A DNA stretch of 64,000 nucleotides from assembly GCF_900116635.1 (NCBI RefSeq), contig NZ_FPBJ01000013.1:1-64000 (forward strand), read 5' to 3'. This document shows positions 36,581 through 48,400 of the stretch, in pieces; position 1 is the first letter of the stretch, and each line of letters begins with the position of its first letter. Position numbers and translations under genes: made by a program. This DNA is from Xenorhabdus koppenhoeferi. GTDB taxonomy: Bacteria; Pseudomonadota; Gammaproteobacteria; Enterobacterales; Enterobacteriaceae. Below the pieces are notes generated by a model. That model had not been told where the DNA came from. It saw only the letters and a list, made by a program, of their open reading frames with translations, and searched no databases.

Positions 36581-39500
36581 ATGCCAAATAATAGCGCCCA
36601 CATTAATGTGGGCGAACGTTATGCTTTCTTCGCCAAAGTTTATCAGTACAGGGCGCGTCCTGAGTTTACTGATGGTTTGCGCAACTTTCAGGATGTCAGT
36701 ATTCCGGGTTTTAACGACAGGATGTCGGCTCTGGAGATGAAAAGTCTGTTTTTGGAGGGTCAGCTAACTGAGCAGCAACAGGGGGCCTTAATCAGTCGCA
36801 TCACTGAAGCGAGTCGAGCTGAATACATTGATCAAGTACTGAAGCAGACAGCGGTATTCAGCGCAGATTTTCAACGTGCCGGAAGTATTTCCAGCCACCT
36901 GGTGCCACAAGATTTCTATCTGTCATTGGTCAGAGACGCCTCAGGCGGCCGTTGCTATCCCTTGGTCAGGGCTATGGCGGTGGCACTCGCCAGCAATGGT
37001 GAGGCGGGAATCAACAGTCTGGTGGAAAAACTCTTCTTGGCCGCCGCTTCCCCTCAGGCGGGCAGTTCCACACTGCTAAAAAACAGTCTGGTCAACCTGC
37101 ACTCCAATGGTGAGGCAGGGCAGGCATCAACGCCGCGGGGACGTGCTACATTATCCGAGGTTGTCTCCTTGCTGAAAAAATCGGCTGCCACTTCGATGTT
37201 TGCTCTGAATACCCTAAATCACTCAATGATGGTGGGATCTACTGTTGGAGCAGCAGGGCGTCGTTACTATTTCTATGATCCAAATGTCGGAGTTTTTGCA
37301 TTTGACAATGCGGAATATTTCTCCAGCGCCATGGTAAAACACTTAGTAAAACGCAATTTGGCCGTTTATTATAGTGCATTTGGCAGTCAGTCTACCCCTA
37401 CCTTCAACCTGGTAGAGATCGATCCTGTCAAGATGGCAAAAGCTCAGGTAGGTTATGGGTTGAATGTGGCTGACTTGACCCGTCCCGATGCACTGACCAC
37501 GGTCATAGAACAACGGAAGCCGGTCAAGCAAATAATTAATGCCTACGAGAAAATTGCCGAGGATGCCAATTTACACACGGCCTTGGTTACCCTCGATACT
37601 AAGCTGTGGGGAGCAAGATTTGACAAAGCCATTACAAAGCTTGCCAGGAAAAATAAGCTTGACAAGAGTTGGATGCCGGTGATTGACAATATCCTGGAAC
37701 AGGATAAAGGCCACTATGGTGTCCAATTCATCAATCGCGATACCCTTGAAGAGAAGTGGATAAGCAGCAAGGATGACACCTTTGTCAAATTCCGCCATTT
37801 TATTGATAAGCATATGCACACCAGGAATCAGCACTTCACCCTCGGACGCGGCCAGAAACGGCACAATTTCATTGCCGGCGAAGCCGCGTCGGTTGATGGG
37901 CTGAACGCTGGATTTGCGGTACAGTCGCTTATCCACTGGTTTGCCAACAAAAACCGCAACTATGCGGCACTTGGGATTTCTTCACCTGACCTGGCCACCG
38001 CACTCAAGATCCACAGTTACCTTAACTACACGCAAATAGCACACAGTGGCGTAAACGATGTGTTGACAGTTACTAAGCTGGTGCGTATAGCACTAGGCGG
38101 CAACAAGGTAAATGCCAAAACCTCACTCAAGGTATTTTCTTCAGCCATGCCTTATAAAGCCAACAAAGGCATTGGCTTGCTTTTTGGTCTAGCCTCTATT
38201 GGGTTAGACGCCTATGAACTTGCTCATGCCGAAACTGACACACAGAAAGCGGTATTCGGGACTCAACTGGCGTTTGATTCGGCCAGCATCGTTAGCGGTG
38301 CCGCTGGGATAGGTGTCGGACTGCTCGGTGCCTCGACGGCTGCGGCAGTTCTCAGTAGTACTGGGGTCATTATGGGGGGATTAGCCGTGGGCTTTACGGC
38401 ACTGGTCCAAGCCTTTAGTGTGGTCGCTGAGGATGCTAAGGCAGTGGGAGTGTATTTCAATATGCTCGACAAGGCCTATAAGGGCAATGGCTATAGGTAT
38501 GATAGTGAGAAAGACGTGTTGGTGCCCCTCACAGGGGCTGTGATCAAGACGTTGGATCTGCGTAATAAACAGGTGGATTTAGACAGTCAGTATATCTATC
38601 GTACTTCTTCTGGTGCTACAGGCTCGGGGGAAATTAATTATTTTTTCTGGATAGCCGACTTCCCAAAGATGGTTCGCGATCGCAGCCAAGCACTCGAAGT
38701 GCGCAGTGGGATCGGTTATAAGACGGCTTCACATTATCTCAATCACAGTGACAGTAATGTGCTCATCCTGCCGGGTACACCCAAATCCTTCATCAGATAC
38801 CAATACATGCAGCTCCCCGGTGCAACTATGCGTAACGATACCGGTTTCGATGTGCTCCGTCGGCTGGAAGAGAATTATCGCTTTGATTATGACTTCTATA
38901 TCTTTCCGGGTGAGGTTACTATCCGCAGGATCTATCAGGAATATGTAAAAACTCAGATCGAAGTAAGATTAGACCAGCGAAGCAGGAAACTGATAGTGCC
39001 AGAGCTACCAAAAGCACTGTATGGTTACCTGCATTATGAGATCAAGGGAGCAGGTGGTGATTACCTGATCGGGCTGAACGAAGGGACGACAGTGAAGCTT
39101 ATGAGCGATGTCGCAAACTCGGACGGCAGTGGCAATTTACTGTCGCGCTGGGTCATTGATAGCAGCTCACTTGATAACGGCACTATCAACTTCCCAAAAA
39201 ACCCACCGAAAAGCGGTGAAATGGTAGTGAAAATCGGTGGGATTGAAATAACACTCGATCCGTCCCAGAACGGGCAGGTGCTGCTGGTCAACCGTAAGAA
39301 CGAGGTGCGCGAAATCGACTTCTTCGAACGGACAGCTAATGTGGTGAAAGTGGATGCAAGCGAAGTATCCGATCAGCAAATCGAAAAATATCTGAGAGAT
39401 CTGGCCAAAGCCGACCAGTTGCACGGGCAATATGTGGTAGTAGAAAACTACAGCTACAATGAGCGTAATGTTGGTCGAGCCTTTTACGAGGTAGCTAAGG

Positions 39501-42154
39501 AGCGGATGATATTCACCGATACTCCCCACGAACAGGCCAAGCACGCCCAATTGGGTGCCGTGATGGGCGGTCACGCCTATTTCTACGACGCCGACAACGC
39601 GACGGCGTGGCGGGTAGATATCGCCACCGGGCAGGTCGATGTGCAGTTTATGCCGTGGGGCAACCATAATGCGGGCAAGATAAGTCGGTTATGGCAAGAA
39701 GGGGATGTTGTTTATCTGACGCACCATTATCAGCTGAAAGGGAGAGACGCTGAGCTGGGTTATCGGATCATTGATAACCGAATGGAATTAGTCAGTGTGG
39801 TGTGTGATGATGCGTTGCTCCAGCATTTGGCAAGCACAGACCGACAGGATGATGTGCTTGGGGCGATACTCCAAAGCTGCGAGAACTCTGGCACACAGCG
39901 TAAGATGTCGACATATACGTTGGGCGCACGGCAGATTCAACCGACCCGGGCGGAATTGATCACGGTGTTTGGTATGGATACGGCTGGGGTGGCGCACCGC
40001 TACTGGATACGTACCAACGACGGAACATTGATTAAACCGAATCTGGCGCCATCATTCAATCATACCTTGTACTCAAAAGCGCATGAACAAACCCACCACG
40101 CCTGGCAGATGCCGACTGATTTGGTGTTAGCGGGCAGTATTTTCGCCTTCTCTGGTAAGGAAGTGTTTTTCTTCTACAGCAAGGAGCAGAAGGTTTTATT
40201 CCGTCAGGAAGGCCCCGGGCAGGCTGTTATTCATGCCAGCTCTCCCACCGCATTGCGCGTCAGTACCCCACCATTGGCCAACATAGTTAAACTGAACGGA
40301 AGTTTGTTTGCCATCACAGAGGATGGGCGAGTGGCTCAACTGAGTGCGCTGGGGCAGCTTCGCTATGTCGCCGTCAACGAACATTGGTTAAAGGGACGGA
40401 CTCACTGGTGGCAGGATCTGGCCTGCATCACTGACAGCGGAAACACTTTGGCAGTGTTTGGAGTCAAAGGCAGCGATGGCAAAAGACCACTGTCGGTATG
40501 GTATCACAACGGGCAGGTGGTAGTGCCTTCAGCGGCATTACAGGATAAGTCATTACAGTTTCTGGGGTTCGAAACGGGCGGCACTTCCGCGCAGCTCTTT
40601 GAGCCTGAAAGCGGTAAATTATATCTCCAGCCCGCGATTTCTGCGAATGCGTTGGCTGCTGCCTTTGGCTCCGACCATGTGCTTGATGCCTCGGCACAAC
40701 TTCCTGTTGCCAGTGAACTGACGCCTGAGTTGTCTCTCAAAGAAGTACAGCTGGTTGATGTCGGCATGCGCCTGATCACAACCAAGGGCGAGATTTTGTT
40801 GCGGTCCAATAATGGCAAGTTACAGTTAGTCGGTGTTAACAAAGAATGGCAGCAGAATAACGTGACAAACTTGCCACAAGCACTCGCTAAACTTGCCAAT
40901 CAGTGGCATTTCAAAGGGGTGCTGACCTTACAGAGTAGCCATATGCTACGTTGGTTTGATGTTGGCAGCGGTCAGCTATTTGTGGGCAATGGAATTCCAG
41001 CTTCGGACCATCTGAGTTTTGTAGGAACCAATGCAAAAAATAGGATGGCGTATGTATATAACCAGACAACTCAGGAACTGTACTGCCTCAATAATAAAGG
41101 TGATAAAATAACGAATAAAATTAATTGGATTAAGCGAATTAATTCATCTTTGTTACTTCAGGGAGGGGAGGACAATGACACTCTGACACCACCAATCATT
41201 GACGGTGTTGATAGTCTGGTGTTGTATGGCGGAGCCAATAACGACACTTATCAACTCAGTAAGGAGATGTGGGATCACTACCGTACGGTAGTTATAGATA
41301 ATTACGATCCAGAGCAAGCTTTTGATCTACTAAAGCTACCGATAGCTAATCCAGGCAGCATTCTGTTGAGCCGGCATAATGATGATTTAAAGTTGACTGA
41401 CACTGGCAACGGAACGGAGTTGGTGGTGCGTCAGGTATACAAAAGCAAGGCCAAAACTAATCTGCATATCTATCTGGATGGAGCCTCATCGCTGATCAGC
41501 GTGGTACACCTAGTCAATAGTTTAAGCAAACAGAAAGAAACTAATAGCATGCGGATGGATTGCAACCTGCTCGTCAATGGTGATTTTGAACAAGGTGCTG
41601 AGGGATGGATGGACACCAATGGCATTGAGGCTAAACATGCCGCTAATGCATACGGGCTCAGTACAGAAGGACATGGTGAGTGTGTCACTGAGCTTGATGT
41701 CACAGGTAATACCAATATCTATCAGGATATTAAAAATCTGACGGCGGATGAGAAGATTTTCGTTAACTTCGATTTTGCAAGGCGCGTTAATACTGGTGCT
41801 GATAACGGCCTGGAAGTTTACTGGAATGATCAGCTTGTTTTTAATGCCGTAAATAGCAGCCCAGGATGGCAACACAGGACATTGAACTTAACGGCCAGGG
41901 CTGGCAGCAACCGTCTGGAATTTTCCGGAATAGGTTTAAGTGATGGATTTGGCTATGTTTTGGATAACGTGGTGGCAACCAATGACCTTGATGAATATAT
42001 AGCTCCCTCTGTTAGCGGGGCCGATTCTCTGGTGCAGGCAATGAGTGGATTTACGCCTAATATGGGGTTCTCTGACTATAACACCAATTTGTTCCCTCAC
42101 GCCCAATCAGCCCTTGCTATGCCTCATTACAACGGAAATATTGATTTTAAATAG
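36581..42154 (+). CDS. Large TcdA/TcdB-pore toxin-like protein with YopT-like protease signature
   Basis: A 1857-residue protein with no signal peptide. Residues ~60-290 carry a likely Cys-His-Asp triad of the C58 (YopT) type: Cys125 in GGRCYPLVRAM, His214 in LNHSMMVGS, Asp233 in YYFYDPNVG, with family-like spacing. Residues ~430-1000 resemble the TcdA/TcdB pore-forming region; the segment ~527-625 is strongly hydrophobic and glycine/alanine-rich (GAAGIGVGLLGASTAAAV), as expected for membrane insertion. From ~1000 to 1500 there are repeated beta-strand-like stretches. Degenerate RTX-like motifs GGEDNDTL and GGANNDTY lie near 1527 and 1550. A final domain (~1660-1800) starts LLVNGDFEQGAEGW and looks like a carbohydrate-binding beta-sandwich. 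Related proteins in insect pathogens are toxins; the target is unknown. The start ATG has only a distant purine tract. Confidence 0.75.
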   Translation: MPNNSAHINVGERYAFFAKVYQYRARPEFTDGLRNFQDVSIPGFNDRMSALEMKSLFLEGQLTEQQQGALISRITEASRAEYIDQVLKQTAVFSADFQRAGSISSHLVPQDFYLSLVRDASGGRCYPLVRAMAVALASNGEAGINSLVEKLFLAAASPQAGSSTLLKNSLVNLHSNGEAGQASTPRGRATLSEVVSLLKKSAATSMFALNTLNHSMMVGSTVGAAGRRYYFYDPNVGVFAFDNAEYFSSAMVKHLVKRNLAVYYSAFGSQSTPTFNLVEIDPVKMAKAQVGYGLNVADLTRPDALTTVIEQRKPVKQIINAYEKIAEDANLHTALVTLDTKLWGARFDKAITKLARKNKLDKSWMPVIDNILEQDKGHYGVQFINRDTLEEKWISSKDDTFVKFRHFIDKHMHTRNQHFTLGRGQKRHNFIAGEAASVDGLNAGFAVQSLIHWFANKNRNYAALGISSPDLATALKIHSYLNYTQIAHSGVNDVLTVTKLVRIALGGNKVNAKTSLKVFSSAMPYKANKGIGLLFGLASIGLDAYELAHAETDTQKAVFGTQLAFDSASIVSGAAGIGVGLLGASTAAAVLSSTGVIMGGLAVGFTALVQAFSVVAEDAKAVGVYFNMLDKAYKGNGYRYDSEKDVLVPLTGAVIKTLDLRNKQVDLDSQYIYRTSSGATGSGEINYFFWIADFPKMVRDRSQALEVRSGIGYKTASHYLNHSDSNVLILPGTPKSFIRYQYMQLPGATMRNDTGFDVLRRLEENYRFDYDFYIFPGEVTIRRIYQEYVKTQIEVRLDQRSRKLIVPELPKALYGYLHYEIKGAGGDYLIGLNEGTTVKLMSDVANSDGSGNLLSRWVIDSSSLDNGTINFPKNPPKSGEMVVKIGGIEITLDPSQNGQVLLVNRKNEVREIDFFERTANVVKVDASEVSDQQIEKYLRDLAKADQLHGQYVVVENYSYNERNVGRAFYEVAKERMIFTDTPHEQAKHAQLGAVMGGHAYFYDADNATAWRVDIATGQVDVQFMPWGNHNAGKISRLWQEGDVVYLTHHYQLKGRDAELGYRIIDNRMELVSVVCDDALLQHLASTDRQDDVLGAILQSCENSGTQRKMSTYTLGARQIQPTRAELITVFGMDTAGVAHRYWIRTNDGTLIKPNLAPSFNHTLYSKAHEQTHHAWQMPTDLVLAGSIFAFSGKEVFFFYSKEQKVLFRQEGPGQAVIHASSPTALRVSTPPLANIVKLNGSLFAITEDGRVAQLSALGQLRYVAVNEHWLKGRTHWWQDLACITDSGNTLAVFGVKGSDGKRPLSVWYHNGQVVVPSAALQDKSLQFLGFETGGTSAQLFEPESGKLYLQPAISANALAAAFGSDHVLDASAQLPVASELTPELSLKEVQLVDVGMRLITTKGEILLRSNNGKLQLVGVNKEWQQNNVTNLPQALAKLANQWHFKGVLTLQSSHMLRWFDVGSGQLFVGNGIPASDHLSFVGTNAKNRMAYVYNQTTQELYCLNNKGDKITNKINWIKRINSSLLLQGGEDNDTLTPPIIDGVDSLVLYGGANNDTYQLSKEMWDHYRTVVIDNYDPEQAFDLLKLPIANPGSILLSRHNDDLKLTDTGNGTELVVRQVYKSKAKTNLHIYLDGASSLISVVHLVNSLSKQKETNSMRMDCNLLVNGDFEQGAEGWMDTNGIEAKHAANAYGLSTEGHGECVTELDVTGNTNIYQDIKNLTADEKIFVNFDFARRVNTGADNGLEVYWNDQLVFNAVNSSPGWQHRTLNLTARAGSNRLEFSGIGLSDGFGYVLDNVVATNDLDEYIAPSVSGADSLVQAMSGFTPNMGFSDYNTNLFPHAQSALAMPHYNGNIDFK

Positions 42155-42278
42155 AGGTTCAGTGGAAGAACCATCCATGATATTGATGGGTTATCTCGCC
42201 CTGGGATGTAAAACAAGATGTAAGACAATATGAAACCAGCGCTGTTGGCTTCATATTGTCATCAAATTAATTTGTATT

Positions 42279-42405
42279 TATACCCGTCGTCTTTCAAGTT
42301 GCAGCTTTGTTGGCTGCGCTCACTCACCCCAGTCACATAGTTAGCTATGCTCTTGGGGGTTCATTCCCTTGCCGTCGCGCTGCACCTTGAAATCCATTGG
42401 GTATA
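42279..42405 (-). repeat. ERIC/IRU element, copy 4 (inverted)
   Basis: A 127-bp ERIC element with termini TATACCCGTCGTCTTTCAAG and TTGAAATCCATTGGGTATA, somewhat diverged in the centre. It ends 6 bp from the stop codon of the giant NRPS and so should form the 3' end of that transcript, and lies 124 bp after the toxin gene. It separates two convergent genes. Confidence 0.88.
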
Positions 42406-42411
42406 TTATCC

Positions 42412-45400
42412 TTAAGTTATGTGTTTTATGATTTCTCTACGAATAATAGCAACTGCACTGACAATATTTTCGTGATAACAATCATCAATCACGCTGATCG
42501 TCAATGGGGTGTGTAACCACTGCGAAAGATTATTGTCCGGTATTTTCGCTACCAATTGATTCATCAATAACCCAACCCCCTCTTTATGACACGGATTTAT
42601 TTTACCTGCTTTAAATAAAGTCATTTTCGAATGTGTTAATTTTCCACTTAAATCACAATTGACCATTTTGCCTTCAATAGGTACGATTTCTAACACCTTA
42701 TTGATATAAGTGTCGCTTGCTCCCTTTTCATGCAATATGCGGGTAATTTCATTATAGGCATATGACATATCTAAGTTATTTCTTAGATCTTTTATCTCAT
42801 CATTATTCATGATGGTATCCAATATAAATAACTGAATGTCTTTTGCACCGAGCTGTTCAAATTGGAATGCAATCTCCATCGCTAATTGCCCACCCAGTGA
42901 CCATCCTAAAATACGGATGGGTTCATCAATAGACGTTTCGCTCAGAATTAACTTCATATAGATTTGGGCTATCTGTTGCAATGAGTCAATTTGATTGTCT
43001 GTACAGAGATTATAATTATCGATGCCTATGCAGTTATAGATATCCGATAAGGCATTTGCTAAAGGTTCATACACTTCACTCCCGCAATTGGCTGCATGAA
43101 TCATAAATAATTTGTTTCTCGCCGTTGATGTTGGCGTTAAAAAATTAAGCAGATTGGCTTGAGAACGGCCTGATTCCAGCCATTGGGATAACAAAGAAAT
43201 ACATTTATGGCTAAACAGGATATTTAAAGGAATATCAATACCTACTTTACTGCGCATGGCTCCGGTCAGCTTAATCGCCATCAGCGAGTTACCCCCCATA
43301 CGGAAGAAATTATCCGCGATACCAATGCGTTCCATACCCAATATTTCTTGCCAGATAGCACATAGCTGAATTTCCAGTTGATTGCGCGGCGCAACATAAC
43401 TGTCCCGGTTTCCCCATGTGGGTTCTGGCAGGGCGCGGCGATCCAGCTTGCCGTTCAATGTTAGTGGCACGGACGCAATGAGGGTAAAGCTGGCGGGGAT
43501 CATGTATTCCGGCAAACGGGCGGAAAGGTGTTTAATCAGGCTTTCATCAGACAATCCACCATCTGTACTCTCGGTTACCAGATAAGCCGCAAGAATACTG
43601 TTCTCTTTATGTTCACGGTCAATCACCACCGCTTGTTTCACCTGTGGATGTGAAGACAAGGCGGTTTCAATTTCGCCCAATTCAATGCGGTAACCACGGA
43701 TTTTGACCTGAAGATCATTGCGTCCCAGATATTCAAGGTTACCATCCGCCAACCAGCGTACCCGATCGCCGGTTCTGTACAGACGGGTATAGCCGAATGC
43801 CTTGTCTTCGTCAGAAGCAAACGGATTATTGACAAAATGTTTTTCAGTCAAATCCGGGCGATTTCGATAGCCGCGTGCCAGTCCGGCACCACCGATATAC
43901 AGTTCTCCGGGAGCGCCGATAGGAGACAGTTCGCCATGATGAGTAAGCACATACAGACGGGTATTGTGGTGTGCTTTACCAATCGGGATATTGGCACTCA
44001 CTTCATCAGTGACATCAAAGTGAGTGATATCAATGGTCGTTTCTGTCGGGCCATACAGGTTAATTAATGTGCTAGAATGGCTATTTATGGCTCTGAAAGC
44101 GTTGACATGTGACATGGTCAACGTTTCTCCACCACACGGCACATAGCGGATCGAGCGGGGTAAATGCTGCCCTGAATCCCGTACTGCCTGACAAAAAGCC
44201 CCTAACATGGAGGGTACAAATTGAACGACTGTCACGCCGGTTTTTTGTATCAGTTCATATAAAACTTCAGGCTGTTTATGAACATTCGGTAACGGCATCA
44301 CGATACTGGCACCGAACCAATAAGTGGCAATCAGTTCCCAGACTGAGGCATCAAAGGTATAAGGCGTTTGTTGCAGAACTTTATCTGAGGTACTTAATGG
44401 ATATTCGGATTGCATCCAGCAGAGGTGATTAATGACGTTGCGATGGGTTAATTCAACGCCTTTCGGTTGTCCGGTCGTGCCGGAAGTATAAATAATGTAA
44501 GCCAGATCCGTACTTTTATTCACCGGTATCAGATTTTCTACTGACCGGCCTTGAGTGACAATGGGATCATCTGCGGCAATCAGTGTCGGCTGACGGGACA
44601 GGGTGGATATACATTTCTCCAGTGTCGTCAAATGTTGATGCTGGGTCAGTATGCACGGGCTGCCCGTATCTTGCAGAATATACTGAACCCGCTCAGGCGG
44701 GTATTCAGGGGAAACGGGCACATAGGCACCGCCGGCTTTCAGCACAGCCAGAATACTGATCACCATCTCCGGACTGCGGTCGAGGTAGAGGGCGATTGGT
44801 GTGTCCGCTTGCATCGGCGTATGGCACTGCTGCAAGTAGTTCTCGCGTATCACAGCAGCGAGCTGGTTTGCCTGTTCGTTGAGCTGGCGATAAGTCAGAA
44901 TCTCTTCTTCAAATATCAACGCGACATTATCTGCGGCGGCGGCTGCCTGGATCTCAAATTGCTGTTGTAACATTTTATCCTGCGGATAAGCGACGTCAGT
45001 TTGGTTCCAGGTATGCAGCAAGGTATGGCGTTCTTCTTCACTGAGGAACGTGACTGATGTATGTAGTTGGTATGGATCGCAGGCGACGACATGCAGAATG
45101 CGTTTAATCTGATCAAGCAAGCGTTGGGCTTGTTTACCTGTTACCCACGCTTCGCCATAACTCAATGTGACGATCAGGCGGTTGTCGGGTTCATAAGCCG
45201 TCAGTGATAAGGGATAATCGGTTTTTTCGATAGCATTGCGGAATGTTAATCTATTTTCGATACGATCCCTGCTCCCGCTGTCTGAATTTTCCCCGATGAC
45301 AGGAGCCGGATAATTTTCAAAAACCAGTAAGGAATGGAATAAACGTTCTCCGTCAGATTGTAAATTGGTGAGTGATACGGCGCTGTAGCTGTTAAGCGCA

Positions 45401-48400
45401 GCGATATCTTTCTGTATTTCCTGTAGAACGTCAATAATACTGTTTTTCTCCCTCCACTGAACTATCAACGGCAAGGTATTGATATACAAGCCGACACTGG
45501 ACTCAATACCTTCTACCGGCACATCGCGTCCTGATACTGTGGTGCCCACAATGGTTTGTTCATCCCCGGTGTAACTGTGCAGCAATTTGTGCCAGGCAAA
45601 TTGCAACATGGCATTTAACGTAATACCTTGCTCACGGCACATTTTTTTAAGCTGCTGATAAACATCCCCCTGTAGGGTGATAGTTTGCTCCATCGGGTTT
45701 TCTATCGATTTTATCTGTGCCAAATCAACATCATGGCTTAACAACGCTGAGAGATCATTGATGACGTGGAATTGTGCCTTGCGTTCAGCCCAATACGCTT
45801 CGGACTCTGCTTTATGATCCAGATAGTATTGCTGGGTTGCCAGATAAGCATTATCTGCCACTATCTGGGGGACTCGCCTCTGCGTGAGTTCGTTGTAATA
45901 CTCATGCACGGTTTGCAATAGAATCGGATGACTCCAACCGTCGATAATAGCGTGGTGTTTTGTAATCAGTACAGTGACCAGATGTTCATGTTGTTTAATT
46001 ACGGTAAAACGAATTAAACCAGGCTGACTGAAATCAAAAGGCAGGGTACGGTCATGCTGTTGGATCTCTTCAATCGCTTTGTTCCGTTCTTCTTCTGATA
46101 ACTGACTGATATCTTTGATCTCGAAATTTCCCGCACTGATACTTGCGCCTTTAGTTGCGATTTGCAAAACCTCTTCTTCCCAGTTAAATGCTGTTCTGAG
46201 GATGGGAAAACGCAGCGAAGCCAGAACCCAAGCCCGTTGGTAGACAGAAATGTCGAGTTGTGTGTGATAATCCAACAAGAGTTGCACACGGTAGGCATCA
46301 TCTTGCGGCTGAGTTAAATGATGATAAATAAATCCCTGTTGCAAGCTGGTGGCTGGGTACAATGCTTCAATCTGGTATCTCTGTTGAAGATGGCGTAACA
46401 GCTTGATTGAAATCCCTTCAATACCGTAATCACTGGGGGTTTTTACTCCCCCAGATTGAGCCTGTTTCTGACCCGTTGTGATGACTGAATGAAGAGCTTG
46501 CTCAAAGGCTGTGATAAACATGTTTGTTTGAACTTCTGACAAGCGGCAACTGACACTGAATTGCAGTTTGCCCGCTTGAATCAGGCCATTAATATTCAGC
46601 AACAAATGGCTATGATTATCGTCTGCCACTACCGTTCCGCAATCATCGCTGGTCAGTGACCAGTTTTGCCCGGTTTCTCCGCCTAATTGTCCGAGGTAGT
46701 TGAAACTGATCGCCGGCAAATCGCCGGTTAAATATCCGGCCTGACGCAATGTGCCATAACCAATGCCTTTATTTGGCACCGCACGAAGCATTTCTTTGGT
46801 GTGAATAATGGTCTCAGCGATATCCGCCTGCATGACCAGACGAACAGGATATACAGTTGTAAACCAACCAACGGTTTCGGAAACGTCGAGTGTGCTGTCG
46901 ATAGTTTCCCGCCCGTGACCTTCGAGCGTGATGTGATTAACGGATTTTGAGAAAACGGCATGTAATGCCAGTGTGAGGGCACTGAGTAGTAAATCATTAA
47001 TTTCGGTTTGATAACCGGCATTAGCTTCACGCAGCAGAACGTCAGTCAACTCAGTGGAGATGCTCAGCGTGTGATGACTGGCTTCACCTGATGCAGAGTG
47101 GGTATTGTTTCCTGCGGTGACCTGCTGCCAGTAGGAAGTTTCTTGCTGATGGCATTCTGCATAGTGATGGACGGCATTAACCCATTGCCGATAGCTACTG
47201 GTTTTCGCCGGAAGGGTTTCGCCTTGCAACAATGTTTCGTGTTGTAAAAACCGGCGGATATCTTCAGCAATAATTCGCCACGACACCACATCAATAATCA
47301 GATGGTGGAATGCAAAGAACAGCCGGGCACTGCCATCAGCGTATCCGGTCAGATGCCCCGCTTGCCATAATGGCCCGTTGTTGTAATCAAACCCGCTTTG
47401 CCATCGGGTCAATTGTTGATGCAGTTCAGCTTTATTTAACTTGCTGATATCACAATGCAGTAATGCAGGCAGCCAAGACGGCATTTCTGCGAAATAACAT
47501 TGGCGACGGATTGATTTTATGTCGGTATGCTTTGTACCAATAAAACAGGCACGTAACATATCATGTCGCTCAGTCAGGATAGTTAAAGCCTGTTCAATCG
47601 TGGCGTGATTGATATCGCCGGGCAACCGGATCATAAATGCCTGATTCCAATGGTGTGGACTCGATAAATTCCAGTCGAAGAAGTCCTGTTGGACAGGCAG
47701 CAGGCCAAATTCTCCGTTTAACAAACCCTGCTCTGCAACGACTTTTTCTGTAGCAGAGGTTTGTATTAACAATTGAGCTAACTGAGCCACGGTTGGTGCT
47801 GCAAAAATCGATTTAACCTGAAGAGAGAAGCCCGCCTGACGCAGTTTAGAGACTAACTGGATACTGACAATTGAATCCCCGCCAATGCGGAAAAAGTTAT
47901 CTTCAATGCCGATGTGTTGCAGACCCAATGTCTCTTTCCAAATGGTGCAGAGTTGAGTTTCCAACGCATTACGGGGAGCGACATAATTATCGCGATCCGC
48001 CAGAATCGGCTCAGGCAGAGCGCGGTGATCCACTTTACCGTTTTGGGTCAGCGGAATGGACCCAATGCGAGTAAAACTGGCTGGCAGCATATATTCAGGC
48101 AGGCGTTCGGATAAGTGCACGGTCAGCATTTCATCTGACAACGTTCCCTCTGTGACCAGATAAGCCGCCAGTACTTTATGCCCGTTATTTTCATATGCAG
48201 TGACTACCGCCTGCTTGATTTGTGGGTGGGAAGTCAGGGCACTTTCGATTTCACCCGGCTCAATGCGGAAACCGCGCAGCTTGACCTGAGAATCATTGCG
48301 GCCAAGGTATTCGATATTGCCGTCTGGCAACCAGCGGGCGAGATCACCGGTTTTATACATTCTGGCATCCGGCTCCGGGGAGAACGGATCGGTGAGGAAA

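Noticed and set aside
42155..42278. Short plus-strand frame overlapping the toxin 3' end
   Set aside because: It runs out of frame from within the toxin gene and has no independent start signal.
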